This document shows positions 53,284 through 62,584 of a stretch of 64,000 nt of DNA, in pieces (positions within the stretch are counted from its first letter, which is position 1; each line of letters starts with the position of its first letter). The stretch lies in NCBI GenBank assembly GCA_903926385.1, contig CAIYIS010000008.1, forward strand, positions 1 through 64,000, written 5' to 3'. The position numbers were made by a program, and so were the translations under genes. Source of the stretch: an uncultured Bacteroidota bacterium (GTDB taxonomy: Bacteria > Bacteroidota > Bacteroidia > 2-12-FULL-35-15). Under the pieces are notes generated by a model that worked only from the letters and a program-made list of their open reading frames with translations, was not told the DNA's origin and ran no database searches.

Positions 53284-54459
53284 ATGAGCCAAACAAAAAC
53301 AAAAATAATTCCTTACGGAAAACAAACCATTACAGATGCCGACATCGAAGCAGTCGTTACTGTTCTCAAATCCGATTTTTTAACTCAAGGTCCTACAATT
53401 GCAGAGTTTGAGAAGAAATTTGCAGAGTATGTGGGAGCTAAGTATGCTGTAGCTTTAGCCAACGGAACAGCTGCATTGCATTTATGCGCCATGGCTTTGG
53501 ATGTTGATTCAACCACTAGAGTTATTACCACACCAATCACATTCGCGGCATCTGCCAATTGTGTTAGATATTGTGGTGGCGAAGTTCACTTTGCTGACAT
53601 TGATCCGGAAACTTTTTTACTGGATATTAATAAAGTTCGTGCATTGCTCGAAAAACATCCCAAAGGCTATTTTAAAGGCATCATCCCAGTCGATTTTGCC
53701 GGCAACCCTGTCAACTTAGAAGCTTTCCGCAAATTAGCAGACGAATTTGGTTGCTGGATTATTGAAGATGCTTGCCACGCACCGGGAGGTTACTTTATTG
53801 ATAGCAATAATAACCAACAAAAATGCGGGAATGGCAATTTCGCTGATCTTGCCATTTTTTCATTTCACCCCGTTAAACATATTGCAACAGGCGAAGGTGG
53901 TATGATTACTACCAACAGTAAAGTACTGTATGACAAATTAAATTTATTGCGCACACATGGAATTACTAAAGACGCCAGTAAATTCATTAACAATCCTGAC
54001 GAAATAGCTCAGGGAGGTTGGTACTACGAGATGCAACAACTCGGATATAATTACAGATTAACAGATTTCCAAGCCGCTTTAGGTGTTTCCCAACTGACTC
54101 GGGCAGACGAAAATCTCTCCAGAAGACGCATTCTTGCCGACCGTTATGATGAGGCTTTAAAATCAAAAAACATCACCATCCCTGATTCCTTTGCTGGAAA
54201 TGCATATCATTTGTACGTTATACAGGTTGCTAACAGACTTGAATTATACAATCGTTTAAAAGAAAAAAACATTTTTGCACAAGTACATTATGTTCCTTGC
54301 CATTTAATGCCTTATTACTCACAATTCGGTTATAAAAAAGGCGACTTTCCGCATGCAGAAAATTATTACAACCATTGCCTGAGTATCCCTATGTATCATT
54401 CATTGAGCAATGATGATCAGGATTACGTTATCAGTCAAATCAAAGAATTTATTGGGTAA
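53284..54459 (+). CDS. pseC: UDP-4-keto-6-deoxy-HexNAc aminotransferase, PseC
   Basis: PLP-dependent DegT/DnrJ/EryC1-family transaminase that adds the 4-amino group from glutamate to the PseB product. 391 residues. It starts IPYGKQTITDADIEAVVTVL with FLTQGPTIAEFEKKFAEYVG, and has YAVALANGTAALHLCA. The Schiff-base lysine is in FSFHPVKHIATGEGG. NYRLTDFQAALGVSQL is the family's C-terminal signature. It follows pseB by 23 bp. Confidence 0.94.
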   Translation: MSQTKTKIIPYGKQTITDADIEAVVTVLKSDFLTQGPTIAEFEKKFAEYVGAKYAVALANGTAALHLCAMALDVDSTTRVITTPITFAASANCVRYCGGEVHFADIDPETFLLDINKVRALLEKHPKGYFKGIIPVDFAGNPVNLEAFRKLADEFGCWIIEDACHAPGGYFIDSNNNQQKCGNGNFADLAIFSFHPVKHIATGEGGMITTNSKVLYDKLNLLRTHGITKDASKFINNPDEIAQGGWYYEMQQLGYNYRLTDFQAALGVSQLTRADENLSRRRILADRYDEALKSKNITIPDSFAGNAYHLYVIQVANRLELYNRLKEKNIFAQVHYVPCHLMPYYSQFGYKKGDFPHAENYYNHCLSIPMYHSLSNDDQDYVISQIKEFIG

Positions 54460-54468
54460 GCACACAAA

Positions 54469-55299
54469 ATGAATACAAAAATTGATACACAAATGGAGGC
54501 TATATCCATCAACGAATATTTTAACATCGAAAATCCCTGGACGCTAAGATTACTTGGACTCACACCATTCCAAAAAAATAGAGATATTAACCAGGTTGAA
54601 AACGAATACAATCTCGACAAATACGCTAAACTACTGGAATTCGATTTTAAAACTGCTGCTGAATACAAAGCTAAAGAATTTGAACAAGCGGGGTTACATC
54701 CAACTGAAGGATTAATGTATATTTCCAAAGGTGATAACATTTTTAAAACAACGGTAGAAAATGCACGAGAAATCTATTACAACATTATCAACTCTACATT
54801 AACCAAGTTTTCTTCTTCAAATTTTTGTGAACTTGGATGTGGATACGGTTATAATTTAGAATTTCTTGGAAAAAATTTTTATGGAGGCGACTACTCATCT
54901 AATGCTGTAAAAATTGGTCAAAAAGTAGGCTTGGATGTCAGAGAGTTTAACTATTATGAAGAAAATGATTATAAGTTTATCAAACCTGATTCAACTATTT
55001 TCACCACGCATAGTATTGAGCAGATTCCTGATGCAAATGTGATTATTAATAATCTTGAAAAGCAAAAAAAGAATATTAATTATGTAGTACATTTTGAACC
55101 AACCATTGTTGAAGATCGTTCCTCTTTACTGGGATTACTTCGAAACAAATACCTCGAATTGAATGATTACAATCGTAATTTAATTTCTGTTTTAAAAGGA
55201 AGAACAGACATTGAAATTCTCGAATTAGAAACGGATGTTTTTGGCTTGGTCCCTCTTAACACCACGAACCTTATCGTTTGGAAATTCAAAAACAAATAA
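54469..55299 (+). CDS. SAM-dependent methyltransferase in the nonulosonate locus
   Basis: 276 residues of class I methyltransferase. The glycine loop is FCELGCGYGYNLEFLGK (about 120-136) followed by GGDYSSNAVKIGQKVG and THSIEQIPDANVIINNL. The N-terminal 100 residues form an extra helical region. It is inside the pse operon, so methylation of the nonulosonate or an attached residue is the likely task. It could also act on another glycan. No close family name comes to mind. It is not part of the standard six-step Pse pathway. Confidence 0.78.
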   Translation: MNTKIDTQMEAISINEYFNIENPWTLRLLGLTPFQKNRDINQVENEYNLDKYAKLLEFDFKTAAEYKAKEFEQAGLHPTEGLMYISKGDNIFKTTVENAREIYYNIINSTLTKFSSSNFCELGCGYGYNLEFLGKNFYGGDYSSNAVKIGQKVGLDVREFNYYEENDYKFIKPDSTIFTTHSIEQIPDANVIINNLEKQKKNINYVVHFEPTIVEDRSSLLGLLRNKYLELNDYNRNLISVLKGRTDIEILELETDVFGLVPLNTTNLIVWKFKNK

Positions 55300-55318
55300 A
55301 GACCGCTTGCAAAACACA

Positions 55319-56041
55319 TTGAACATAGGAATCATCACACAGGCACGCATGACAAGCACTCGCTTGCCTGGCAAAGTATTCAAAGAAATAAATTCAAAGT
55401 CGCTCCTACTCTATCATATTCAGCGTTTGCAACAAACCGGATTCGATATTGCCATAGCTACTACTACCAACGATACAGACGATTGCATATGTCAATTTGC
55501 AGAAGCCAACCATTTGAATTACCACCGCGGCAGCGAATCCAACGTGCTCAGCAGGTATTACGAAACAGCAACCAAGTTAAAGTACGATGTCATTGTGCGT
55601 GTAACATCAGATTGCCCGCTTATCGATCCGCACTTGATACGTAACAACGTAGAAAAATATTTGAAACTAAACAATACCAATTTATACATGGCAAATGGTG
55701 TTGAACGTACCTTTGCGCGTGGTTTCGATTTCGAAGTATTTAGTTACGACTTATTGAAAGAAGCTTATAACAAGGCTTCTGACGAAGGCGACCAAGAGCA
55801 TGTAACGCCATATATTTGGAAAAACCGTTCGGGCAAAGTGGAGTTTTATCATGTAAAACAAACCATCGACCATAGCTCTTTCCGAATAACAGTAGACACA
55901 GCAGACGATTTCGAATTGATAAAAACGTTGATTGAAAAATACAAAGCTGATACATTGCCTTATACCGAAATCGAAAGCATACTTGCTCAACACCCTGAAT
56001 TGGTTGCCATCAATGCTCACATCGAACAAAAAAAAGTATAA
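55319..56041 (+). CDS. SpsF-type cytidylyltransferase, PseF candidate
   Basis: Activates the nonulosonate as its CMP derivative, using CTP. 240 residues. It starts LNIGIITQARMTSTRLPGKV when read from the TTG at 55319, aligning with family members that start MKIGIIxQARM; the GSxRLPGK-like loop binds the nucleotide triphosphate. VIVRVTSDCPLIDP is the metal motif, followed by HVTPYIW and RITVDTADDFELIKTL. An ATG at 55235 would add 28 residues overlapping the methyltransferase gene by 65 bp; unlikely. The TTG at 55307 is another option. SpsF-type, not canonical NeuA-type, so PseF assignment is by context. Confidence 0.75.
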   Translation: MNIGIITQARMTSTRLPGKVFKEINSKSLLLYHIQRLQQTGFDIAIATTTNDTDDCICQFAEANHLNYHRGSESNVLSRYYETATKLKYDVIVRVTSDCPLIDPHLIRNNVEKYLKLNNTNLYMANGVERTFARGFDFEVFSYDLLKEAYNKASDEGDQEHVTPYIWKNRSGKVEFYHVKQTIDHSSFRITVDTADDFELIKTLIEKYKADTLPYTEIESILAQHPELVAINAHIEQKKV

Positions 56042-56065
56042 ATCATCAACAGACTATTTATAAAA

Positions 56066-56905
56066 ATGAAAACCACACTCACCATTGACAAAGCCGGATT
56101 CGATAAGGATGGTTATACACTTATCAAATCAGTGTTCACCCCTGAAGAGATTGAAAACATTAGGAAACTAGTGTACGAACAATTCGAATTGGATACAAAA
56201 AATGGACTCACCTTTCAGTTGCCTCACTTGCCTACCAAAGCACGTTATGCCAATGGTGATATCTTGAGTAAAGAAAAACTTCGCCACATCCTGCTTGACG
56301 ACCGCATCTTAGCAATTGTGAAAAAAGTTTTGGGTTCTGATGATATTATCTACTTCGGTGATAGTTCGTACCAAATAGGCAAAGGCCTGCGCGGCTTTCA
56401 TCGCGATGCAATCGACCGTACCGACTTGAACGGCCCCGATTGGCAAGGCGATGATTATTCTCTGTTACGTGTTGGTATTTATTTGCAAGACCACAAAGAC
56501 CACAGCGGTGGAGTGAAAATGAAAAAAGGAACTCATAAAAATGCAGATGGCGAAGTAGTGTTTGTTGATAACGAAATAGGTGATGTTGGCACCTGGAGTT
56601 ATAAAACTATTCATAGCGGCAATGCTGTTCGCTTCAAATGGTTCCCTAAATTATCCATCAACAGAGCAACTCGCGAAGGTTTGATACCAGCCTTTTTACG
56701 CAAGCCCGAGCAAAAAGAACGCATGGCTATCTTCATGGCATTCTCCTTAAAAACAAAACATCTCGATAGATACATCAAAGAATTCTCCTTAACCAGAGAA
56801 GACATGCTGAAACACTTAAAGGCTTCTAAATACAACAATGAAGCACTTGAATTAGCCAAAAAGAAAAATATAACGGTAATGAAACTTGTTCCTGAACAAG
56901 GATAA
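56066..56905 (+). CDS. PhyH-family (phytanoyl-CoA dioxygenase-like) 2-oxoglutarate/Fe(II) oxygenase
   Basis: 279 residues. Double-stranded beta-helix oxygenase with the metal motif GFHRDAIDRTD (His-x-Asp) and a distal His in TIHSGNAVRFK, with Arg at the 2-oxoglutarate position. The N-terminus GFDKDGYTLIKSVFTPEEIE is the PhyH start. LRVGIYLQDHKDHSGGVKMK and KGTHKNADGEVVF complete the core. Because it sits within the nonulosonate operon, it may hydroxylate or oxidise the sugar or its N-acyl group. It is not part of any known Pse or Leg pathway that I can recall. Confidence 0.85.
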   Translation: MKTTLTIDKAGFDKDGYTLIKSVFTPEEIENIRKLVYEQFELDTKNGLTFQLPHLPTKARYANGDILSKEKLRHILLDDRILAIVKKVLGSDDIIYFGDSSYQIGKGLRGFHRDAIDRTDLNGPDWQGDDYSLLRVGIYLQDHKDHSGGVKMKKGTHKNADGEVVFVDNEIGDVGTWSYKTIHSGNAVRFKWFPKLSINRATREGLIPAFLRKPEQKERMAIFMAFSLKTKHLDRYIKEFSLTREDMLKHLKASKYNNEALELAKKKNITVMKLVPEQG

Positions 56906-56908
56906 ACA

Positions 56909-58414
56909 ATGAAACCAACAATTGTCATTCGTGCAGATGGCGGAACATCAATGGGCATGGGACATATCGTCCGTTGTCTTGCTTTAGCAGAAATGCTGAA
57001 AGATGATTTTCTTATTTTCTTCGCCATCCAACAACCGGATGAAAGTACTCGCAAACTAATCGAAGCAGTTACCCTCCAAATTGAGAAAATGCCGTTAACT
57101 ACTGATTATGCAGCAGAATCAATTGCGTTTGCCAACACCTTAACCAAAGATGAAATTGTAATTTTAGATGGTTATCATTTCAATACCGAATATCAGCAAG
57201 CCATCAAAAATAAAGGTTGTACCCTCGTTTGCATTGATGATTTACACGCATGGCATCAATTGGCAGACGTTGTTATCAATCATGCTGAAGGCATTGACAA
57301 ATCAATGTATTCAGCCGAATCCTACACAAAATTTTGTTTTGGTGTCGACTACGTTTTACTCCGTGAACCTTTTCTTCAAATTAAATCAGAGACAAGAAAA
57401 ATCCATTCGGTAAAAAAAGTATTCATCAGCATGGGAGCAGCTGATATCAACAACATCACTCAGAAATTTACCGAAGCTTTAATACAAACAAAAGGCATTA
57501 AAGAAATCCATTTAATGCTCGGAGCCATCAATCCTCATCTAAGCAAATTGGAGCAATTGATTGAAGAGAATAAACAAGTTAAAATTGTAAAACACTTTAA
57601 TATCTCTGCATCCGAATTAGCTGATTTACTTCGCCAATGCGATGCTTCCATTTGTCCTGCTAGTAGCATTTCCTTAGAATCATGTGCGGTTGGAATCGGA
57701 TTGATTTCAGGGCATACAGCCAATAATCAGTTAGGAATTCTTTCAGGATTAATAAAACACAAAGCGGCAATCAACTTTGGTGATTTTAATTCATTAAGCG
57801 TTGATGAAATTAAGGATAAACTACAAGGTGTTGTACAAGAGCCTCAAGTCTTTAATGACTTGGTAAACAATCAATCGAGAATGATTGATGGTAAATCGAA
57901 AGAACGTTTATTAGGTGTATTTCATCAATTAACTCATGCAGTGATGCAAGGTGATTTACATTTTCGTTTTGCAAACGTGATGAACACAGATTTATATTTC
58001 GAATGGGCTAACGATGATGCGGTAAGAGCCAATTCATTCAATCAAGAACCAATTCCATATGAGAACCATGTAAAATGGTTTCATTCAAAATTAGAATCAC
58101 CTGATTGCTTTTTTTACGTATTTTTATCGAAACATAATCTTCCAGTCGGACAAATTCGTATTGATAAAAGCGGGGATGAAATAATTATTGGAATATCGCT
58201 TGATAAGCATTTCAGAGGACTTTCTCTTGGAAGTAAAATGTTAAATATGGCCTGTGATGATTATCTTGAGAAGCACCCGAATAAAGAAATTATGGCGTAT
58301 ATCAAAAAAGAAAACCTTGCATCGTTATCCATTTTTATGAATGCAGGTTTTAACGATAAACAAGAAGTAAAAGCGCATAACATGGATAGTTATAAGCTCA
58401 CAAAAAAGTATTAA
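56909..58414 (+). CDS. PseG-PseH fusion: UDP-sugar hydrolase plus N-acetyltransferase
   Basis: 501 residues covering two consecutive pathway steps. The N-terminal PseG domain (about 1-345) releases UDP from the diacetamido-trideoxy-altrose; RADGGTSMGMGHIVRCLALA contains the catalytic-His loop, KVFISMGAADINNITQKFTE and ASICPASSISLESCAVGIGL the donor-binding region. The C-terminal GNAT domain (about 350-501), LHFRFANVMNTDLYFEWAND, SLDKHFRGLSLGSKML (acetyl-CoA loop) and ENLASLSIFMNAGF, matches PseH, which N-acetylates the 4-amino group. The fused order GH is not the chemical order (H acts before G). It starts 3 bp after the PhyH gene. Confidence 0.9.
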   Translation: MKPTIVIRADGGTSMGMGHIVRCLALAEMLKDDFLIFFAIQQPDESTRKLIEAVTLQIEKMPLTTDYAAESIAFANTLTKDEIVILDGYHFNTEYQQAIKNKGCTLVCIDDLHAWHQLADVVINHAEGIDKSMYSAESYTKFCFGVDYVLLREPFLQIKSETRKIHSVKKVFISMGAADINNITQKFTEALIQTKGIKEIHLMLGAINPHLSKLEQLIEENKQVKIVKHFNISASELADLLRQCDASICPASSISLESCAVGIGLISGHTANNQLGILSGLIKHKAAINFGDFNSLSVDEIKDKLQGVVQEPQVFNDLVNNQSRMIDGKSKERLLGVFHQLTHAVMQGDLHFRFANVMNTDLYFEWANDDAVRANSFNQEPIPYENHVKWFHSKLESPDCFFYVFLSKHNLPVGQIRIDKSGDEIIIGISLDKHFRGLSLGSKMLNMACDDYLEKHPNKEIMAYIKKENLASLSIFMNAGFNDKQEVKAHNMDSYKLTKKY

Positions 58415-58415
58415 A

Positions 58416-59459
58416 ATGAATGATATTAAAATAGGAAATTATACAATAGGGATTAATCACAAGCCCTTCATAATTGCTGAAATGAGTGGCAATCACAACC
58501 AATCATTAGATCGTGCTCTTGAATTAGTAGATGCTGCAGCCCAAGCAGGTGCTCATGCTTTGAAACTTCAAACCTACACCGCTGATACCATTACCATGAA
58601 AGGGGCTTATACCATTGAAGATAAAAATTCGCTGTGGAACGGTCAGGAATTACACAGTCTGTATAGCACAGCTCATACTCCTTGGGAATGGCACAAAGCC
58701 ATATTTGATAGAGCAAAAGAAAAGGGAATGGAAGCATTCAGTTCTCCTTTTGACGAAACTGCTGTAGACTTTTTAGAGTCATTAAATGTACCTGCATATA
58801 AAATCGCTTCCTTCGAAAACACTCATCATCCTTTATTAAAAAAAGTAGCCGCTACAGGCAAACCCGTAATTGTTTCTACTGGTGTAAGCACTTTAGAAGA
58901 TATTATAGAGAGTGTACAAGTATTACGAAATGCAGGTTGTAAAGACATCATCCTTTTAAAATGCACAAGCACTTATCCTGCAACACCTGAAAACACGAAT
59001 CTTTTAACGATTCCTGATATGCAATCGAAACACAATTGCATCATCGGATTGTCCGACCATACCATGGGTACAGGCGTTTCTGTTGGTGCCGTGGCGTTAG
59101 GTGCAAGAGTCATCGAAAAGCACTTCACACTTAGAAGGGCTGATGGTGGTGTCGACAGCGCATTTTCATTAGAGCCTGAAGAACTCAAATCATTGGTGGT
59201 AGAAACGGAAAGAGCATTTCTCGCAATGGGGCAAGTTTTCTACGGAATACAAAAAGCAGAAGAAAAATCTCTCCTATATAAACGCTCCATTTACGTTTCA
59301 AAAGACATTAAAAAAGGAGATACCTTCTCTTCTGAAAATTTAAGAATCATTCGCCCGGCTTTGGGATTAGCTCCAAAATTTTGGAATGATGTTGCCGGAA
59401 AAAAAGCCAAAATTGATTTAAAAGCAGGCACACCGTTAACAACAGGAACTTGGGAATAA
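58416..59459 (+). CDS. pseI: Pseudaminic acid synthase, PseI
   Basis: NeuB-family enzyme that condenses the free trideoxy-diacetamido sugar with phosphoenolpyruvate to give pseudaminic acid. 347 residues. The TIM barrel begins KPFIIAEMSGNHNQSLDRAL, with HALKLQTYTADTITM, and AFSSPFDETAVDFLESL, ILLKCTSTYPATPENTNL, IGLSDHTMGTGVSVGAVALG, ARVIEKHFTLRRADGGVDSA for metal and substrate contacts. The C-terminal SAF domain (about 285-347) is YKRSIYVSKDIKKGDTFSSE and LRIIRPALGL. It starts 1 bp after the pseG-pseH stop and overlaps the flippase start by 10 bp. Confidence 0.94.
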   Translation: MNDIKIGNYTIGINHKPFIIAEMSGNHNQSLDRALELVDAAAQAGAHALKLQTYTADTITMKGAYTIEDKNSLWNGQELHSLYSTAHTPWEWHKAIFDRAKEKGMEAFSSPFDETAVDFLESLNVPAYKIASFENTHHPLLKKVAATGKPVIVSTGVSTLEDIIESVQVLRNAGCKDIILLKCTSTYPATPENTNLLTIPDMQSKHNCIIGLSDHTMGTGVSVGAVALGARVIEKHFTLRRADGGVDSAFSLEPEELKSLVVETERAFLAMGQVFYGIQKAEEKSLLYKRSIYVSKDIKKGDTFSSENLRIIRPALGLAPKFWNDVAGKKAKIDLKAGTPLTTGTWE

Positions 59460-60925
59460 TAGAAAAACAAGCCACTAAAAACGTAATCTTTTCCTACCTT
59501 GGTGCTGGATTAGGATTTTTAATTGTATTGTGGTCGGCTCATTTGCTCACTCCTGCTCAGAATGGGGTAACCAAATTATTAATCTCCTATTCTGCTCTAT
59601 TTTCTCAATTTGCCAATCTCGGCTTCACTGCGGTTACCATTCGACTTTTCCCATATTTTAGGAACAAAGAAAAAGGTCATCATGGATTTTTATTTTATGC
59701 CATCCTGGTTTCCGCCATCGGATTTCTGCTTTGTTGGATAGTTTATCTTTTCATCAAGTCTAATTTAATTGAAACCAATATCGAAAAATCAGCATTGTTT
59801 GTTGATTATCTTATTTACCTAATGCCTCTTACTCTATTCACTGTTTACTTCAACATCTTCGATAGTTACCTCCGAGCCACCTATAGCTCTGTTGCAGGGG
59901 CATTTACTAGAGAACTTCTTCAACGAATATTATTAATAGGTGTTTTGATATTGTTCTTTTTTGATATCATTTCATTTTCAGTATTTGTTTTGCTTTTTGT
60001 TTCTTTCACTTGTTTACCAACATTGATGCTACTCTATTACATAGTCAAACAAAAGGAATGGCATATCAAACCTGTTCGTGGATTTGTGAGTAAAGAGTTG
60101 AGAAAAGAAATGATTAAACTTAGCTTTTACTCTATTCTAGCAGGTGGTGCTGGTGTGATTATTCTAAACATTGATGCTATTATGGTAAATAAATTTCTAG
60201 GTGAAGCCAAGACCGGGGTTTATGGCATTGTATTTAATTTCGGAAGTTTAATGTTAATACCTGCACGGTCCATTTACCGTATAACATCAAGCATCGTTGC
60301 TGAAAACTTCAAACAAAACAAAATCAGCGAAATTCATAAATTGTATATCCAAAGTTGTAACACCCAACTTGCTATTGGCGTTCTGCTCTTCATTGGCATT
60401 TGGGCAAATTTAGATAACATCATGTTGCTGCTGCCTCCTGCTTATGCTTCTGGTAAATATGTTATTTTGATTTTAAGTGCAGGATATTTAGTTGAAATGG
60501 CAACAGGCATCAATCAAGTGATTATTGCCAACTCCGCATATTATCGATACGATGCTTATTTTGTTATCGCTATTGTTGGATTTGTAATTCTCGCTAACTA
60601 CATATTCATTCCTTTATTTGGAATTACCGGTTCTGCCATTGCCACTGCATTAACTGTCTTACTGAGTAATGCGTTTAGGTTTACGTTTCTAATATTAAAA
60701 TTCAAAATGCAGCCTTACAATTTTAATTCTATAAAAATAGTATTAATCGCTGCGGCTTCTTTCCTTCCAAGTTTTTTTATTCCATTTTTAAACAACCTTT
60801 ATTTGGACATAGCGATAAGAAGTTCAATTGTTGGAGGAATATTTATTTTACTTATACTTAAGTCCGAAGCCACTCCTGAATTGAATGGAAAAATCCGAAA
60901 GAATTTAAGAATTCTAAAAGGGTAA
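59450..60925 (+). CDS. Wzx-like polysaccharide flippase (oligosaccharide unit exporter)
   Basis: 491 residues with 12-14 membrane helices in the MATE/MOP arrangement, beginning KQATKNVIFSYLGAGLGFLI, with GVTKLLISYSALFSQFANLG. NIDAIMVNKFLGEAKTGVYG is a diagnostic central segment, and SIYRITSSIVAENFKQNK follows. Closes the operon, overlapping pseI by 10 bp. It may export lipid-linked units containing the nonulosonate, although no glycosyltransferase lies in this operon. Convergent T9SS gene begins 6 bp after the stop, with no clear terminator between. Confidence 0.88.
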   Translation: MGIIEKQATKNVIFSYLGAGLGFLIVLWSAHLLTPAQNGVTKLLISYSALFSQFANLGFTAVTIRLFPYFRNKEKGHHGFLFYAILVSAIGFLLCWIVYLFIKSNLIETNIEKSALFVDYLIYLMPLTLFTVYFNIFDSYLRATYSSVAGAFTRELLQRILLIGVLILFFFDIISFSVFVLLFVSFTCLPTLMLLYYIVKQKEWHIKPVRGFVSKELRKEMIKLSFYSILAGGAGVIILNIDAIMVNKFLGEAKTGVYGIVFNFGSLMLIPARSIYRITSSIVAENFKQNKISEIHKLYIQSCNTQLAIGVLLFIGIWANLDNIMLLLPPAYASGKYVILILSAGYLVEMATGINQVIIANSAYYRYDAYFVIAIVGFVILANYIFIPLFGITGSAIATALTVLLSNAFRFTFLILKFKMQPYNFNSIKIVLIAAASFLPSFFIPFLNNLYLDIAIRSSIVGGIFILLILKSEATPELNGKIRKNLRILKG

Positions 60926-60931
60926 AAAAAA

Positions 60932-62419
60932 CTATTTATTAAGAACGACTCTTTTTAAAATAGATTTCCCTGTTTCTTTTTCACAAAATTTAAAAAAATA
61001 AATTCCATTATCTAGTGCATTCATTTGCAAATCGTTTTTCATTTTAATTAATTCCGAATAATACACCATTTTTCCAACCATATCGAAAACTTGTAATGAA
61101 GTCGAGCTTGTGTGATCTGATATATTTACGGTCATTTGACCCGAACTTGGATTAGGAAAGACAGTTATTGTATTAACATCTAAATATTCATTTATTCCGT
61201 CTTTTGAACAACTTGGTAGCATTGGGGTTTGAAAAATATCAGCATTAAAAAAAGCAGGTTTCGAAAACCGGCTATTACCAGATTGAATTACCCCCAAATC
61301 AAGCACTGCAGGACTCACATTACAAACTACTCCTGCGATATTAGGGTTGTTTATCGCCCCAATTAACCTATCATCATTAGTAGTTGTATTGTAATATATA
61401 AAATAAATTTTCCCATCAGGTCCAGTTTGCATTCCAGTCACTGTTTTATTAATATCAGAAGAAGGATTATTAAATACCACTATAGCTGGGGAAGAAGGCA
61501 AATTTAAATCATACTGGTAAATTCTGCCTGCACCTGCAGGGGAATACATTCTATATTTGGATAAATATAACTTTGTTCCATCAGGTGAAAATTCTACATC
61601 ATGCCAACCATTATAAACATTAAGACATCCACCTACAGGCGTATTTGGAATAATAACAGCATTGGTAATTATACCTAAGGTGGGATTAAAATCCATGAGC
61701 AATGCAGGAGTGTTTTCAACAACACATGTATAGGCAATTTTATGAGACGAATTAGAATATTTTATGGCCATGGAACTGTTAAAAACTATCCCAGTGTTAA
61801 ACGAATTTGAATAACTTATACCTGAAGCACTTATTGTAAAGACCTTTATTCGGGAAGTTCCATTTACTGGTGCAATAAGCCAATAGTTGTGCCCCACCAT
61901 ATTAGGCACAATGGTGTAACATTCGGTGGAAGTATCCATTACTAAAGTATTCTTGCTCGATACTATTACATCTCCTTTAGGCGAAGTTGATGTTCCGTTT
62001 CCAGACAGACGCATATCAACAATACTATATGAAATACTGCCCGAAGAGGGAGAGTTTGCACTATTAGAAAAGATATAATAAGTAAAACACGAGTCGGGCA
62101 TCTGAACTATTGTCCCTTTCTCGGCACACGAAGTGCCTCCATTTAATCCATTACCATTGGGCATTTGCAAATCATTAGCATCATAAACATTTACCGCATC
62201 TGTATAAAAAAGCACAGCACCTGTAACTGGATTTGATGCAATACCACAACCATGTACATTAGTTAAGGGCGCATGGCCTGTTATCACAGATGGAGCGTTG
62301 GTCGAAAAATCAAATTGAATTCCCTTATTTGTCGGGCTAAAATACCAAGTATTATTCTGTAATTGCCCAAAAGACGTGGCACAAATTAAAATAAGATAAA
62401 ACAAAAACTTTCTTTTCAT
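60932..62419 (-). CDS. T9SS type A sorting domain protein with propeller-like body
   Basis: 495 residues from MKRKFLFYLILICATSFGQ, which is a good signal peptide; the frame is open 20 codons further upstream, but those codons lack signal character. The body contains repeated short beta strands (NTWYFSPTNKGIQFDFSTNA, SPDGTKLYLSKYRM, YQYDLNLPSSPAIVVF, TGPDGKIYFIYYNTTTNDDR), typical of WD40-like or seven-bladed propellers. The end is a type A sorting domain, VFPNPSSGQMTVNISDHTSS and DNGIYFFKFCEKETGKSILK. It is secreted across the outer membrane and probably bound there. Ligand unknown. Confidence 0.85.
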   Translation of the reverse strand: MKRKFLFYLILICATSFGQLQNNTWYFSPTNKGIQFDFSTNAPSVITGHAPLTNVHGCGIASNPVTGAVLFYTDAVNVYDANDLQMPNGNGLNGGTSCAEKGTIVQMPDSCFTYYIFSNSANSPSSGSISYSIVDMRLSGNGTSTSPKGDVIVSSKNTLVMDTSTECYTIVPNMVGHNYWLIAPVNGTSRIKVFTISASGISYSNSFNTGIVFNSSMAIKYSNSSHKIAYTCVVENTPALLMDFNPTLGIITNAVIIPNTPVGGCLNVYNGWHDVEFSPDGTKLYLSKYRMYSPAGAGRIYQYDLNLPSSPAIVVFNNPSSDINKTVTGMQTGPDGKIYFIYYNTTTNDDRLIGAINNPNIAGVVCNVSPAVLDLGVIQSGNSRFSKPAFFNADIFQTPMLPSCSKDGINEYLDVNTITVFPNPSSGQMTVNISDHTSSTSLQVFDMVGKMVYYSELIKMKNDLQMNALDNGIYFFKFCEKETGKSILKRVVLNK

Positions 62420-62584
62420 GGCTTTTAAATTTTCCCCAAAATACCATTTTATTATTTTAAGTCCGCCTTTTCCATTCAAATAATTTAATTACATTTGCGT
62501 ATAATTAATTAAAGGCTATGAACCAGCATCCCCATCATTTGGCTTTTGATTAGTAGTATTCCGCTTTATATGTAATTAAACTTT

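Noticed and set aside
62420-62479. 20-codon extension before the T9SS protein start at 62419
   Set aside because: The signal peptide begins at the ATG at 62419; the extension has no signal character.
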